From NCBI GenBank assembly GCA_021234155.1, contig JAJEKV010000005.1, forward strand, positions 22,147,584 through 22,211,583: a DNA stretch of 64,000 bases. The letters run 5' to 3'. The notes under the pieces are model-generated. The model was not told where the DNA came from, ran no database searches, and saw only the letters and a list, made by a program, of their open reading frames with translations. Shown in pieces: positions 35,406-46,440 of the stretch. Source of the stretch: Isoetes taiwanensis. Its lineage: Eukaryota > Streptophyta > Lycopodiopsida > Isoetales > Isoetaceae. Every line of letters starts with the position of its first letter. Positions within the stretch are counted from its first letter, which is position 1. A program made the position numbers and the translations under genes.

Positions 35406-36890
35406 ATGGATGGCGTCGCAGCGGCATCTTCCCGAATCGGGCTTGCCGGACTTGCCGTTATGGGGCAAAACCTTGCCCTCAATATTGCTGAAAAAGGTTT
35501 TCCTATCTCCGTCTATAATCGTACCGCAAGCAAGGTCGATGAGACTGTTGACAGAGCTAAAATAGAAGGAGATCTACCTCTTACAGGCTATCACAGCCCC
35601 CAGGATTTTGTGCTTTCCATTCAAAGGCCTAGATCTGTGATTATTTTGGTGAAAGCAGGTGCTCCGGTGGATCAGACCATAGATACTCTTTCGAGATACT
35701 TGGAGCCAGGGGACTGCATAGTGGATGGGGGCAATGAGTGGTATGAGAATACGGAGAGGCGCCTGGAGCAGGTGAAGGAAAAGGGTTTGCTGTACTTAGG
35801 TATGGGTGTGTCCGGCGGCGAAGAAGGTGCAAGAAATGGTCCATCCTTAATGCCTGGAGGTACGTTCCAAGCTTATCAATATATTGAAGATGTTTTAAAA
35901 AAAGTAGCAGCTCAGGTAGATGATGGCCCGTGTGTTACTTATGTTGGTGAGGGAGGAGCTGGTAACTTTGTCAAAATGGTGCATAATGGTATTGAATATG
36001 GGGACATGCAACTCATTTCTGAAGCATACGATGTTCTTAAGGTAGTTGGAGGTTTATCTAATGATGAGTTGCATGATGTTTTTTCGGAGTGGAATAGAAG
36101 CGAATTAGAAAGTTTTTTGATAGAGATCACTGCAGATATATTTTCTGTAAAAGATGATAAGGGCGAGGGTGAGTTAGTGGACAAGATCCTAGATAAGACT
36201 GGGATGAAGGGCACTGGAAAATGGACAGTACAGCAGGCTGCAGAGTTGTCCATAGCTGCACCCACTATTGCAGCATCTTTAGATTCAAGGTTTTTGAGTG
36301 GTTTAAAGGAAGAGAGGGTTGCAGCAGCAAGCATCTTCAGAGAGGCCGGCATGCCTGAGATTCTTTCCCACAACTTGGTGGACAAGAAGCAGCTTGTTGA
36401 TGATGTGAGAAAAGCTCTGTATGCATCCAAGATCTGCAGCTATGCACAGGGAATGAATCTCCTGAGGGCCAAGAGCATTGAGAAAGGCTGGAATTTGAAT
36501 TTGGGAGAGCTGGCACGAATTTGGAAGGGTGGTTGCATAATCAGGGCAGTGTTCTTGGATCGGATTAAGAAGGCTTACGATAGGAACTCGCAATTGCCAA
36601 GCCTGTTGGTGGATTCTGAATTTGCTAGAGAAATGGTTGAAAGGCAGGCTGCATGGAGGCGGGTTGTGAGCTTGGCTATAAGTGCAGGCATCAGCACTCC
36701 AGGTATGACTGCCAGCTTGGCTTACTTTGATACTTACAGAAGAGGCAGGGTCCCTGCAAATCTGGTGCAAGCGCAGCGAGATTACTTTGGAGCTCATACA
36801 TATGAACGTGTTGATCTGAATGGTGCTTATCATACTGAATGGCACAAAATTGCTAAACAGTCTGGACCTAAGGTGCGCTCTAACATTTGA
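35406..36890 (+). CDS. 6-phosphogluconate dehydrogenase, decarboxylating
   Basis: NADP-dependent enzyme of the oxidative pentose phosphate pathway (6-phosphogluconate to ribulose 5-phosphate, CO2 and NADPH). The 494-residue ORF has no intron. The start is the first ATG in the open frame; the open frame extends upstream only with non-ATG codons, and plant homologues begin similarly just before SRIGLAGLAVMGQN. The NADP-binding GLAVMGQN is at residues 15-22 and the NRT that contacts the 2'-phosphate at 38-40. The signature GVSGGEEGARNGPSLMPGG starts at 134. The catalytic pair K190 and E197 lies in FVKMVHNGIEYGDMQ. LDKTGMKGTGKWT starts at 262, and YRRGR...QRDYFGAHTYER forms the C-terminal substrate loop. 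Length fits the family. There is no N-terminal transit peptide, so a cytosolic form is likely. The C-terminus RSNI loosely fits a weak peroxisomal PTS1. AATAAA at 36916 may serve polyadenylation. Confidence 0.97.
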   Translation: MDGVAAASSRIGLAGLAVMGQNLALNIAEKGFPISVYNRTASKVDETVDRAKIEGDLPLTGYHSPQDFVLSIQRPRSVIILVKAGAPVDQTIDTLSRYLEPGDCIVDGGNEWYENTERRLEQVKEKGLLYLGMGVSGGEEGARNGPSLMPGGTFQAYQYIEDVLKKVAAQVDDGPCVTYVGEGGAGNFVKMVHNGIEYGDMQLISEAYDVLKVVGGLSNDELHDVFSEWNRSELESFLIEITADIFSVKDDKGEGELVDKILDKTGMKGTGKWTVQQAAELSIAAPTIAASLDSRFLSGLKEERVAAASIFREAGMPEILSHNLVDKKQLVDDVRKALYASKICSYAQGMNLLRAKSIEKGWNLNLGELARIWKGGCIIRAVFLDRIKKAYDRNSQLPSLLVDSEFAREMVERQAAWRRVVSLAISAGISTPGMTASLAYFDTYRRGRVPANLVQAQRDYFGAHTYERVDLNGAYHTEWHKIAKQSGPKVRSNI

Positions 36891-36915
36891 CCATTTTACC
36901 TTGGCTTTTCAAGGA

Positions 36916-36921
36916 AATAAA
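36916..36921 (+). promoter_or_regulatory. Candidate polyadenylation signal of 6PGDH
   Basis: AATAAA lies 26 bases after the stop codon. It is close to the stop, and other A-rich elements further down could be used instead. Confidence 0.3.
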
Positions 36922-39353
36922 CTCTCAAAAAGTAGAAAGGCCATTTTACCTGGCCTCCTGTTCTTTCAAACAATTGTTTGTTGAGGTGTCTCTCTTTACA
37001 TATATAATTAGAGCATTCTAAAAACAAAATTTATATTGACTTCTTAGTTCTGTTCATTATACCATCAGAGAGAGAACAAAAACAAAGAACTATCTACAGC
37101 ACAGCTGCGTAATGTGTTTTAATAATGTGATGTCATAAGATTAGTCAACTCTTTAATCAACTCATCCTTGGAAAACAAGCCATTCTACGTTGGTTATGCA
37201 GAGAGTCAAGCTAGTTCCTTTGGTGACTTACGGAGACTAGATGGTTTAATAGGCTGAATTTTGTACATCTTCAAATCGGCACCAAGCCTTTAAGGATTGC
37301 AGATTTCAGTATAAATTGGTTGTGGTGTTGGGCTTACTCTTCATGCGTGAACTGAGAAAGGAATTACACAGGGGTCGCCCGTCAAAGTTGGTTGGTGATG
37401 TGCTGTAATAGATGTTCTGGACATGTGTTACCGCCATTGTTATCATTTGTTAGATGACGTTGCTGAGATGGAGATTGCTAGAATTGGACATGCCAAAAAA
37501 ACTTCTGATCAATCAGTGGCATATAGGAATAAGGGTCAGGGTATAAATGAAAAGCTTGGAAATCATTGATATAAAACTTGTTAATGCAACATCTGCCAGC
37601 CTCTGTTCATCCACCACACAAGCTCACTTGTCATGGCTACTATGCATTGAATTGGGCTATGGAGGATAAAAGGAAAACAATCACTTATTGGGTACAAACA
37701 GAGCAGGAGAACAGTTGGGGCTTTTAAAATTAAGATATTCCATAATGTCTGAGCAGCTGGATTAATATACTATAATGTCTGCGCATGCAATAAGGGACCA
37801 AGAGAATCAGCTGCTCATTGCTCAAATAATGAACTCAACGAAACTTATTCACTCAAAAATATAAATCGTACCTTTGTACGTCAAGCAAAGTAGGTGAGGG
37901 TTCTTGAAAAATCTTGAGCCATTCTGATCAAGAATGGCAAATGGCTTAGCAGAAACCGGTAGAATCCGGTTTTCCTTTGCTTGACGTCGAGCGCGACCTG
38001 ATTCTGCAGGTCATGGGGGCAGCAAGAATGGCTGACCCCATTCCGTTCTCCATTACATCATGCACAATGTCTGCTGCTTTCTTTACTCTGTCATCAAGGC
38101 TCACAAATCTTTCTCGTTCTTGGAAACCCAAGAATTCACGGATATTCAATAAGCCACCCTTACTTTTATTTGAAGGTCACTCCATAAACTGGACTTTTAA
38201 ATTGCATGGCATAATTTAAATTAGACTTTCATTTGCATTGTTAGTCCAGAGTAACAATTCGCAGACTTAATTTTATTTTTTTAAGGGACTAACAATGCAC
38301 GGACTTAATTTATTTTTTTCCCCTTAAAATAAAAAGTAATAATAGACACGCAATATTTATGACACATAAAGATCCAATTCTTTTAGTTCTCTGAGGCCAA
38401 TTAATATGGCTCCCAAATCGAGAGGGCAAATAGAATGCCACCTAGAGACATGCATTCTAAAACTTAAAGAATCAGAATTTAAAACGAACTAGTAAAAGAC
38501 TAGTGAGGAGGAGGGTAGTAGAAAGTTCTAGTACTCTGAGCCGAAGGACCCGATGGCTTTGACTTTATTGTTTGGAGCAGATTGTGAAATAATGTCTGTT
38601 TTTTCTTTTTTGTAGCAAAAACTTATTGAGATTGAGGTTTTGAACACAGAGATGAGGTTAAGAAAGATGATAGGATTATATACGGAGAGTTGGAACATTT
38701 GTCGGATCCAGAAAGTGATATTTTCTTCTAAGATGCCACTGTTGGATCAGGGACTACATCTTCCTGCAATAATTTGTTTGGACAAATTCTCACCATACAT
38801 AAAAAGAAAGAATGCATTTATAGTAATACTGAAATATGCAAAGAAGCAGGCCGTTTTGAAGATAATTCTGATTCAATTCAAGTCAAAGAGAGTTTTAAAG
38901 CGTCAAGCATTCTCAAGATTATAACATAAAAATACCTGGAAATGGCTTTTGCCATGCCAATTGTTGTCCACTCATTCTTCACTGTGGCTGCTCTAAATCA
39001 ATTCTACAGGCGTCAATAGCAAATCCAGAGCCTGCCTAACTTACCCAATTCGGCTATCTAATCAAAAGCGGCTGGTCCAACCACTGTGATTTGGCATCAG
39101 CTGCACAGGAGAAATAAGCAGGTCGTAGACAGAAGAAAAAATACAATGGAAGAAAAGGGAATTTTGTATTTTTGTAACAAAATGGACGATTTTGGACGTT
39201 GGTTGGAGGGAATTTTGGCAATATTAATTGTGATGCCATTCTATTAAATGATGATTCTATTCTATGATTTATTATTATTCTTTAGTTTTTTCTCTAATTT
39301 TTTATTTCTCTATGGTACATTGGTGATATGCATGGGATTGCAATACATATATG
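36922..39353. other. Intergenic, no gene recognised
   Basis: This is AT-rich flank of 6PGDH. A short minus-strand frame at 37946-38149 (DDRVKKAADIVHDVMENGMG) has a protein-like look but no clear match. A diverged pair of segments around 38225-38330 (GACT..CATTTGCATTGTTAGTCC and GGACTAACAATGCACGGACT) forms an imperfect inverted repeat. Nothing else is supportable. Confidence 0.5.
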
Positions 39354-39413
39354 TTTTTTTTTTTGGGTTGCCCCTAGGGGGGCAAACCCTCGCTTATGTG
39401 GGTTCGTGGCATA
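39354..39413 (-). repeat. SINE-like repeat copy A, left part
   Basis: A poly-T run (39354-39364) is followed by GGGTTGCCCCTAGGGG, GCAAACCC, CTTATGTGGGTT and GGCATAT. The same order occurs at 47110, 50949/51179 and 53765. Read on the minus strand, the element ends in a near-palindromic GGGTTTGCCCCCTAGGGGCA segment and a poly-A tail, as expected for a retroposed SINE or LINE end. The copy is cut at 39413, where the plus-strand LINE begins, and resumes at about 42880. Confidence 0.7.
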
Positions 39414-39623
39414 TTTGAATCTAAAGAAGCAAGAGATCGAGTACTCCATAACCGGAATGCTCTGAAAGGCGAAAAAATATGGCTGGACAAGGACTTAACC
39501 CCGGCCCAACTGGAAATTCGAAAACAGGAATGGGCAAAGGTTAAAGAAGCCAGGGATAAGGGGTTAGTGGCATACTTGGACCAGAATGGCAAGGGAATTA
39601 TAACAAGCAGGAAGTTCAAATAG
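39414..39623 (+). pseudogene. LINE ORF1 C-terminal fragment
   Basis: The open frame reads ESKEARDRVLHNRNALKGEK, then DKDLTPAQLEIRKQEWAKV and a GIITSRKFK end before TAG (39621). The LKG...DLTPAQ..IR pattern followed by a short basic C-terminus resembles the C-terminal domain of LINE ORF1 proteins, which bind the element RNA. The nearby ATG at 39396 belongs to the interrupted SINE-like repeat, not to the element, so there is no native start. The downstream endonuclease frame is in the same phase, separated only by this TAG. Confidence 0.7.
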
Positions 39624-40648
39624 GAAGTAAGGGCTTTGGGAATTTGCCTATGGAACTCACATGGGCTAACCCAGGCAAAAATAAATGCAACAGTGGATAT
39701 ATGGAAAGAAGATTTACTGTGTTTCACCGAAACTTGGGCTCATCAGTATCGTTCACTACCAGACATACCAGGGTACATCTTGCTGACCCAAATATGGAAT
39801 GATAAAAAAATAGGAGCAGGCCGTGGTTTCGGAGGAATAGCAATATATATGAAAGAGGATGCAGCCTTTGAATTTCAGATTATGAAACATGACCAGTATA
39901 AGCAGTATGTTTGGATCCAAATACGTGGGAGTGGGCAGCCAATCTTCTTGGCTGTATGCTATTTTGCACCGGAGAATTCTCACATTTATAGGATGCTGGA
40001 GATAGACAAAGAGAATTCGTATGGTAACATTTATGCAGACATCCTGGAGTATTCAGCTCTTGGGGAAATTTATGTCATGGGAGACTTCAATGGCCGCACA
40101 GGCAACCAGCAAGCAAAAACATATGAGGATCTTACAAATCTGCACTTAGACGAGCTAAGGGATCCCACTTATGACAGAAATTCAGAAGACACAACCTCAA
40201 ACGAGATGGGCTTAAGGCTGATTGAACTTAGTACCACATGCCAATTGCAAATCATCAACGGTATTGCATCTTTTCTCAGTTCTGGAAATCTGACATATAA
40301 AAATCATGTAGGCGGTAGCACAATAGACTACCTACTGGCAAGGAACAAAGAACATATTGCAGATTTTTATATTGGAGACTTTCTCCCTGAATCAGACCAT
40401 GCTCCCTTACATCTTGCATTAAAGGCAAAAGCTCAAGGAGGCACTCCACCTCCCGTGTTTCATCCTAAACTAAAAGTGAGATACCAGCTACATCACAATT
40501 ACAAAGTAAAAGTAGAAGACATGATGGCTGCCACTACATGGTCAGACTCTTTGGAAACAGATGCTGGCCGCTTTCAAGAGATATTGCTCTCAGCAGGGAA
40601 AGCGATTTTTGGGCTAACCAAAAAAACAGGACCGAGGGAAGCCATGTA
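39624..40648 (+). pseudogene. LINE ORF2 N-terminus: APE-type endonuclease
   Basis: The frame opens directly after the ORF1 stop without an ATG and reads GICLWNSHGL, then LLCFTETWAH (metal-binding E), GGIAIYMKEDA, VYVMGDFNGR-like (IYVMGDFNGRTGN at 40070-40108), STIDYLLA and ESDHAPLHL (40390-40415). These are the conserved N, E, D-x-N, and SDH motifs of APE endonucleases that nick the target site. The frame ends at a stop near 40647, where it should continue into the reverse transcriptase, so a frameshift has broken it. The endonuclease domain itself looks complete. Confidence 0.88.
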
Positions 40649-40916
40649 ACTCATGGTGGGATGCGAGAATGCACAAATGCAAGGAAAAAGTCGACACAAT
40701 TCTCAGATATGCAAACCAAAGTGGTACAAAAATTTCATAAGGAAAAAAGAAGAGAAAATATTATGCTCAGTAAGCAACACGAGTTTGTGCGAAGCAACTC
40801 ACTAGGCACCCAAAAGCTTCGAATGCTCGCAAGGCGCTCCACAAAAGGTCTCTTTGGATAATCTGAGACCGCTAAACTTAGTGAAGGCGCTTATATGAAA
40901 AGGAAGGCGCTTTGTC

Positions 40917-42802
40917 GTGATGCTAAAAATAGCTCCCTGTGGATGGACCTTTTCACCGCCTGGCGATGTTCAAAAATATCTCACCAAAACGCCCAACAAC
41001 AAAGCAATAGATGCAGATGGCTTATGCGTTGAGCTCCTCAAATGGGGAGGGGAAAGAACTCTGGCTTTTCTGACAGATCTGCTAAATAGGAGTCTCACTC
41101 AAGGACTTCCAGTCAACTGGAGGATCAATAGGGTCCAACCAATTCATAAGGGAGGAGACAAAAAAGACATTGGAAATTACAGAACTATTTTGATAGGCAG
41201 CGTGTTCTCCAAAATCCTGGGAGGTCTTTTGGAAAACAAGATCAGTACATGGGCAGAGCAAGCACAGGTTCGGTCCCAATACCAGGCTGGCTTTAGAGTG
41301 AGCCACAGCACCCTAGATCACGTACTTACGCTCCGGACTCTGATAGAAAAAGCCAAGACACCAAACTCCTCTCTGTACATGGCATTCATAGACTTCTCGA
41401 AAGCGTTTGACACTATCCCGCCAGAAAGAACTTCAAATAAAGGCTTGTCCAAATCGGAGTCCCCCTCGAGTTAAGAGCAACAGTATCCCAGCTATATGAA
41501 GAGGTTCTGATCAAAGTTTCTCGGGATTGGGACACCAAGATCAAGAGCACAATCGGCGTCCGCCAAGGTTGTCCTTTATCCCCTACTTTGTTTGGGATTT
41601 TCATTGACGAGTTTGACGATTGGTTGAGAGCAAAATCACTGGAAGGAACAAAAATGGGTACATATCTCATACAACTCCTCCTCTACGCAGATGATATGGT
41701 CCTACTTGGAAGCAAAAAGGCCACACTTCAAAAACATTTAGACATTCTGGAATGCTTTTGTGAAGAAAAAAAAATGTCTGTAAACCTTACCAAATCCAAA
41801 ATCATGGTGTTTGGAACGAGGGACCGGCCTGACTTCACCTACAATGGGCAGATTTTGGAGACAGTAGACTCTTACAAATACCTTGGCATAGATTTAGCTT
41901 CAAACTATAGCTGGAAGAATTGTCTTCAAAGAAGAGTTCTAGGTGGGAAAGCAGCCCTGTTCAGCATGCTAGCAAGATGCAGTAAGGCCTCTCTCACCGA
42001 TTGGCATTTGAAGAGTATGCTGTTCAAGACCCTGGTACAAACCGTGGTCCTTTATGGGGTTCCCATTTGGGGCCCGGATCTCTCATCTCGGATGTGGACA
42101 CAGGTAGAGAGCATCCAAAAACTGTTCCTGAAAATTGAACTTGGGATCAAGTCCCAAATTCCTTATGCATTGATGCTCGCGGAAACCGGGCTGTTCCCAC
42201 TTGAAGTGGAGGGTTTGTATCAGGCAATCAACTTCCATAATAGAATTATGGCACAGGGGTCAGATCGGCTGTCTTATGAAGCCATGGCTAATTCCAATTG
42301 GCCCCGAAATCTGGCGGCATGGGCCAACAGATGGGGGCTCGATGTATCCACCTGCCCAACCGATAAGGAAGAACTCAGAAACATCCTAGAGAAATTGGCA
42401 GTGCGAAGGCTATGGGCAGTTCCTGGAAAACGAATGCAAATATACACAGCGCAGGTCAATCACATGGAAAGTTACACAAGCCAATCTTACTTGGGAGCAA
42501 CTATATCCCCAGCTCAAAGAAGACTGATTGCCAGATACAGAACTGGTTCCCACAGGCTGGCTATAGAAACGGGTCGCTGGGCCAAGATTCCAATTGAAGA
42601 GCGAACATGCGCATTCTGTGATACAGGGTATGTGGAAGATGAAGATCATGTTTTCATAACATGTCCTGCATATGAAGATATCAGGGACAAGTTCGACATA
42701 AGGGCACAGGATTTTTATTCTCTACTATCTGTTGTACCAAAAAAATTAGCAGTGTATATAAGGGCGGTGGACTCACACCGTGCCCTGTTACAAAAGTTGT
42801 AA
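40917..42802 (+). pseudogene. LINE ORF2: reverse transcriptase and zinc-finger tail
   Basis: The first part (40917-41474) reads KTPNNKAIDADGL, LLKWGG, LLNRSLTQGLP, PIHKGGDKKDIGNYRTI, SQYQAGF and motif A FIDFSKAFDTI. After a frameshift near 41440 the next frame (to 42802) gives VRQGCPLSPTLFGIFIDEF and the catalytic YADD at 41694-41705. These are followed by SVNLTKSKIMVFG, YKYLGIDL, VLYGVPIWG and a C-terminal CAFCDTGYVEDEDHVFITCP (C-x2-C...H...C) zinc-finger-like motif. The enzyme primes reverse transcription at the nicked target. All catalytic residues are visible, but the frame break prevents a single full product. Confidence 0.9.
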
Positions 42803-42876
42803 CTAGTTTTGCTCATGTGCTCCATAGCCTTCCAAGGCTCAAAGGGAGCATTAGACATAATAATAATAATAATAAT

Positions 42877-42960
42877 ATCCTAGGTATATGCTGGAATATA
42901 CCTAAAATATGCTGATGACTGCCAGTTGCCCGGTTTATGCTGAGAAGAGAGCAGAAATGG
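42877..42960 (-). repeat. SINE-like repeat copy A, right part
   Basis: CCTAGGTATATGCTGGAATAT and ATGCTGATGACTGCC continue the repeat interrupted at 39413. The intact copy at 47110 shows GGCATATCC, TATATGCTAGAATAT and ATGCTGGTGACTGC in the same order. Confidence 0.7.
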
Positions 42961-44009
42961 AAAGCTGTTTCAAAATGATGGATGATTACATTTCTGTCAG
43001 GTTATTTAAGTTTCATGAAATGCAGCAAAATCTTTGTAGGGTACAAATTTCTTAGTACACTCTAGCGAGGGGGGTTCACACAATTGGGTTGTACTAAACA
43101 TGTGCGTGGGCGGGAAGGGTTTTCTATGAAGGCATTATGTACGCATATGTAAGGGTGGGAGATACATGTAAGGGTGGGAGATACGTTTTACATCTGGGCA
43201 GGTTGTAGATGTGCAGGAGGGGTAATCAAGGTTGAGAGTAACATGCCCATAGGTTTACGTTTGAGGTCTCCCGTTTAGATATGGATCTTTACTGTATATA
43301 TATATTAATAATTTTTTTATTCCGGCATTGCAGATAACGATGTTCTGAAGCCTGGCACTTGCAGTTTTCGATTTTTCATCCCAAAGCTAGTAAAAAGACT
43401 TTAGATTAATCTTAGGAAATGCTAAATTCGTTTTAGGTTCTAATACTTGCATAATCCTGCTGTTGGGCAAGCTCAGTCTTAACAAAATACAAGGCTATTT
43501 GATTTCCGGATATTTCAAAGCCCGACAACAAAATAGAAAGTTATTTGATATTTCAAAGCTTGAATGTATCGTTGACAACAAAATACAAAGCTATTTGGTA
43601 TTCGAAAACTTGGATGCATTGTTGCTCTAAAGGCAGCATAACTAGGAGGCTCCGAATTAGATGCTCCATGAGCCTAAAGTTTCCATTTTCAAATCCATAA
43701 TAAAAGACGTCCAGACCAAGATTCGTCACTCTCTTATTGTCTTTGATAAATGCACAGTAGAGTAGAGGGCAAGATCTTTGACATTATGGAGTCAATACCA
43801 TTTTCTTAGTGTGGCAGTTTCCTTCTCTATGACCAGAAGAAGAGCATCCAAATAAGGTAAGGCCTTCACAAAATGCTCCATATATCAACTGGTCCATTCT
43901 AACTCAGATCTCTTACTTGTTCCAGAATATTAGAAGCACTTTTATATTGGAAGCCAATCTAGAGACCCAAAGTGTTGGTAAGAGACTTAATTTTATACCA
44001 TTTTCTTTT
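42961..44009. other. Intergenic, no gene recognised
   Basis: A short direct duplication at 43150-43185 (GTAAGGGTGGGAGATAC twice) and two related segments at 43490-43620 (ACAACAAAATA.AAAG..ATTTG) are the only structure seen. Confidence 0.5.
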
Positions 44010-44185
44010 CTAGTCTAAATACATGGAAGATCTTGAAAGCCTCTAGGTTGTAAGCTTGTATTCCAATAATTTCTTTGGAAGCATTCCTACTTCACTTCAG
44101 AATATTGCATATGTTTGTCTGCTCTGGTTTAGAGTGTTTAATACATTAACTGGTGAAGTAGCAGCTCATTTGGGAATATACAAAT
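44010..44185 (+). pseudogene. Leucine-rich repeat gene fragment
   Basis: A single plus frame reads VVSLYSNNFFGSIPTSLQNI, then LLWFRVFNTLTGEVAAHLG. This matches the plant extracellular LRR consensus LxxLxLxxNxFxGxIPxxL in two consecutive repeats, as in receptor-like kinases and receptor-like proteins. A stop precedes the first repeat (L-stop-VVSL), and no signal peptide, transmembrane or kinase part was found. It is a small relic, possibly with a splice acceptor (TTCTAG) just upstream. Confidence 0.65.
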
Positions 44186-45204
44186 ATTTGCACAATGCAG
44201 GATTTATTATTACACACTAACTGTTAAGATCCTTTTGTCACTCGCTTCTTAGTCTGCATCTGCAGCTTAACCAAAGTACTGGCTCATTGTGACAAGACGG
44301 TATATCCTTTAAACCATATAAAGTCGCGTACAAGTTTTAAAGCATATGATGTTGCTTGATATGCCTTATGTACTTTATTCTCAAAGAACATATATTAGAG
44401 ATTAGTTTAGAGAAAACCTCATCCATTCTGCTTGTTCTGGATAGTCTATTTACATATCAAATTAGAATTTAAGTGACTATATCAAATCAAATAGGCATGT
44501 CCATGCATCAATGGAGGCTGAACGAAGAATGCAAACAAATTATGAAGGACCAAGTAGTGGCAGACCAAGAAAGAGCAAGTAGCTGAAAGAGATCCTCGTC
44601 AAGGAAGTTCGCTTTCGTTTGTTCGAGGTAATCCAATATCCGATATCATGGCCTTTAATTTAATATAGTTGATTTGCAATTCTAGCTCATTCAGTTCTTA
44701 ATAATGTTCATATTGATTTTAGGCCTAGTAATGGTGCTCATTAATACAGTTCATTTGCATGCATGTATCATCCATCCTTGAGTAGGTTTGTCAAAATCTC
44801 GCCTTTTGTAATTGTCTCCTTCTGCAAACATGAGGTGGATGCTGCAGTAGAGTATACACAATAGAGCATCAGGGTAAGCTTAGACTAGCCTGCAACATAA
44901 TGATACCTAAAATAAAAGGTAGAGAATTCAGGGCCATAAAACTTGGAATATGCATTGCATGCACAGTTAATGGATCTTCAATCTTCATCTTTGGTAGCTA
45001 CAAGCATGCAACTTAATGCTGTATCCAATAACTAGGTAGCATCGCAATGTCCCTTGCTTTGGTGCCCTGTTCATATGAGTATCCTAAATCAGTGTCCTGA
45101 AACCAAATCAAGCATGGAAAATGCTGGCCTCAAAAGGGCAAGATGCAAGGTACCATCATGCATGCATCTATATTGTTTTGCACTTAGCTGCTACCATTAG
45201 TCTG
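44186..45204. other. Intergenic, no gene recognised
   Basis: This is AT-rich sequence between the LRR relic and the PPR pseudogene. I see no coding or repeat structure worth naming. Confidence 0.5.
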
Positions 45205-46440
45205 GTCTCGAAAGGGGGTAACTCCTGATAATGTGACATACAACAGCGTCATCAATGGGTTTTGCAGAAATGGGATGGTATCACAGGCATGGGGCCTCCT
45301 AAATGAAATTATCGAGGTGTTGTTATTGATCTATTGACATACACCAGCCTGATTGATGGACTTTGTAAACTAGGGAAATTACTGGCACCATCTTTTCTTC
45401 CTGAAAACATGCTTGCTAGGGGTCTTCTTCCAGATATAGTCACTTATACTAGTCTAATAATTGGATTATGCAAGATTAATAGAGTGGAAGATGCTTGTTC
45501 AATATTTGAGGTGCCAGTTGATAAAGGATGTGCACCAACTAGCATAACGTAAACTGCCCTGATAAATGGATTATGTAAATCAAACAGGACTGTTGAAACC
45601 ATTTAATTACTACAATCTATAACTAGTAAGGGCCTTTCTCTAGATGTCGTGGCATATAGTACTCTTGTTAGAGGACTTTGTGAAATGAGTAAAACAGCCA
45701 AAGCCATCAATTAATTGAAGAGATGAGTGCCAGTGACCTTGTTTCAAATCTCTTAATCTATAATTTTGTGATAGATGTGCTTTGCAAAAAGCAGCAGTTT
45801 GTTAAGGCCTGTAACATGCTGGCGTAAATGGTTGTCAATGTATATATTCCTTATGTTTACAGATATACAGCCACCAATGGTTTATGCAAAAGTGAAAGAT
45901 ATCGCTTACCCACTTTTGAAGGAAATGATTGTCATGGGCCATATACCTGGTAGCAGCTTATATGTCAATGTCAATGTTATTATGCGTTTGTGCAAAGCAG
46001 ATATGCTCACTGAGGCTTATGATCTATTGTAGCAGATGGTCGTTCAAGGTCATTCTTCCACAGTTCCTCTGTATTGCAGCATCATTTTTGGACTTTGCAC
46101 AAGGGGTGATGTGCCCTTAGCCAGAAAACTTTTACAAGAAATGCTTCAGTCATCAGTATGGTGACTGATCCATATAACCTTTTGGCAGAAAGGTGTAGAA
46201 AAGGATATGTTACTGAACTATTAACTGAAACATTGTTTGTTCCTGATCTAAATACTTGTAAGATTCTTATTGAGACATTTTGTTGTCTAGGGAAAGTGGA
46301 TGATGTTTTCCATGTTGTGCATCATATGGCCTCTACGGGGAGCATATCAAATAACTCTGCTTTTGAGAAATGTATAGATAAACTTTATGAATGGGAAGGC
46401 AAGCAGAGGCATTGGATCAAAAGATCTAGATGGTCACGTT
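45205..46440 (+). pseudogene. P-class PPR protein pseudogene
   Basis: Repeated 35-residue units are readable: DNVTYNSVINGFCRNGMV, YTSLIDGLCKLGKL, DIVTYTSLIIGLCKINRVED, TALINGLCKSNRT, DVVAYSTLVRGLCEMSK, FVIDVLCKKQQFVKAC and a weaker run to 46440 (CKILIETFCCLGKVDD). The V.Y.sLI.GLCK pattern is the helical repeat of plant pentatricopeptide repeat proteins, which bind organellar RNA. Stops and frameshifts interrupt nearly every repeat, and no organellar targeting peptide or start was found. It is a decayed P-class (Rf-like) copy. Confidence 0.9.

Larger units (their letters stand above)
39414..42876 (+). mobile_element. 5'-truncated LINE nested in a SINE-like repeat
   Basis: The non-LTR retrotransposon begins inside ORF1 (39414) and runs through an APE endonuclease, a reverse transcriptase and a C-terminal zinc-finger-like region, ending at 42802. 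A short 3' region with an (ATA)n tail follows (42856-42876). Truncation at the 5' end and an A-rich repeat tail are typical LINE insertion features. The element splits SINE-like copy A. It is far less decayed than the LINE at 18.4-23.3 kb, with only a few frame breaks (about 40640, 40860-40917 and 41440), so it is younger. The RT blocks (LLKWGGE, PIHKGGDKKDIGNYRT) are related to the other two LINE copies here but clearly diverged. Confidence 0.93.

Noticed and set aside
37946-38149. Family A DNA polymerase C-terminal fragment on the minus strand
   Set aside because: The phrase AADIVHDVMENGMG superficially resembles that region, but the following residues do not fit and no catalytic motif is present.
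39396-39413. ATG at 39396 as the start of the LINE ORF1
   Set aside because: The ATG and following bases (ATGTGGGTTCGTGGCATAT) are part of the interrupted SINE-like repeat, as shown by the other copies. The element begins after it.
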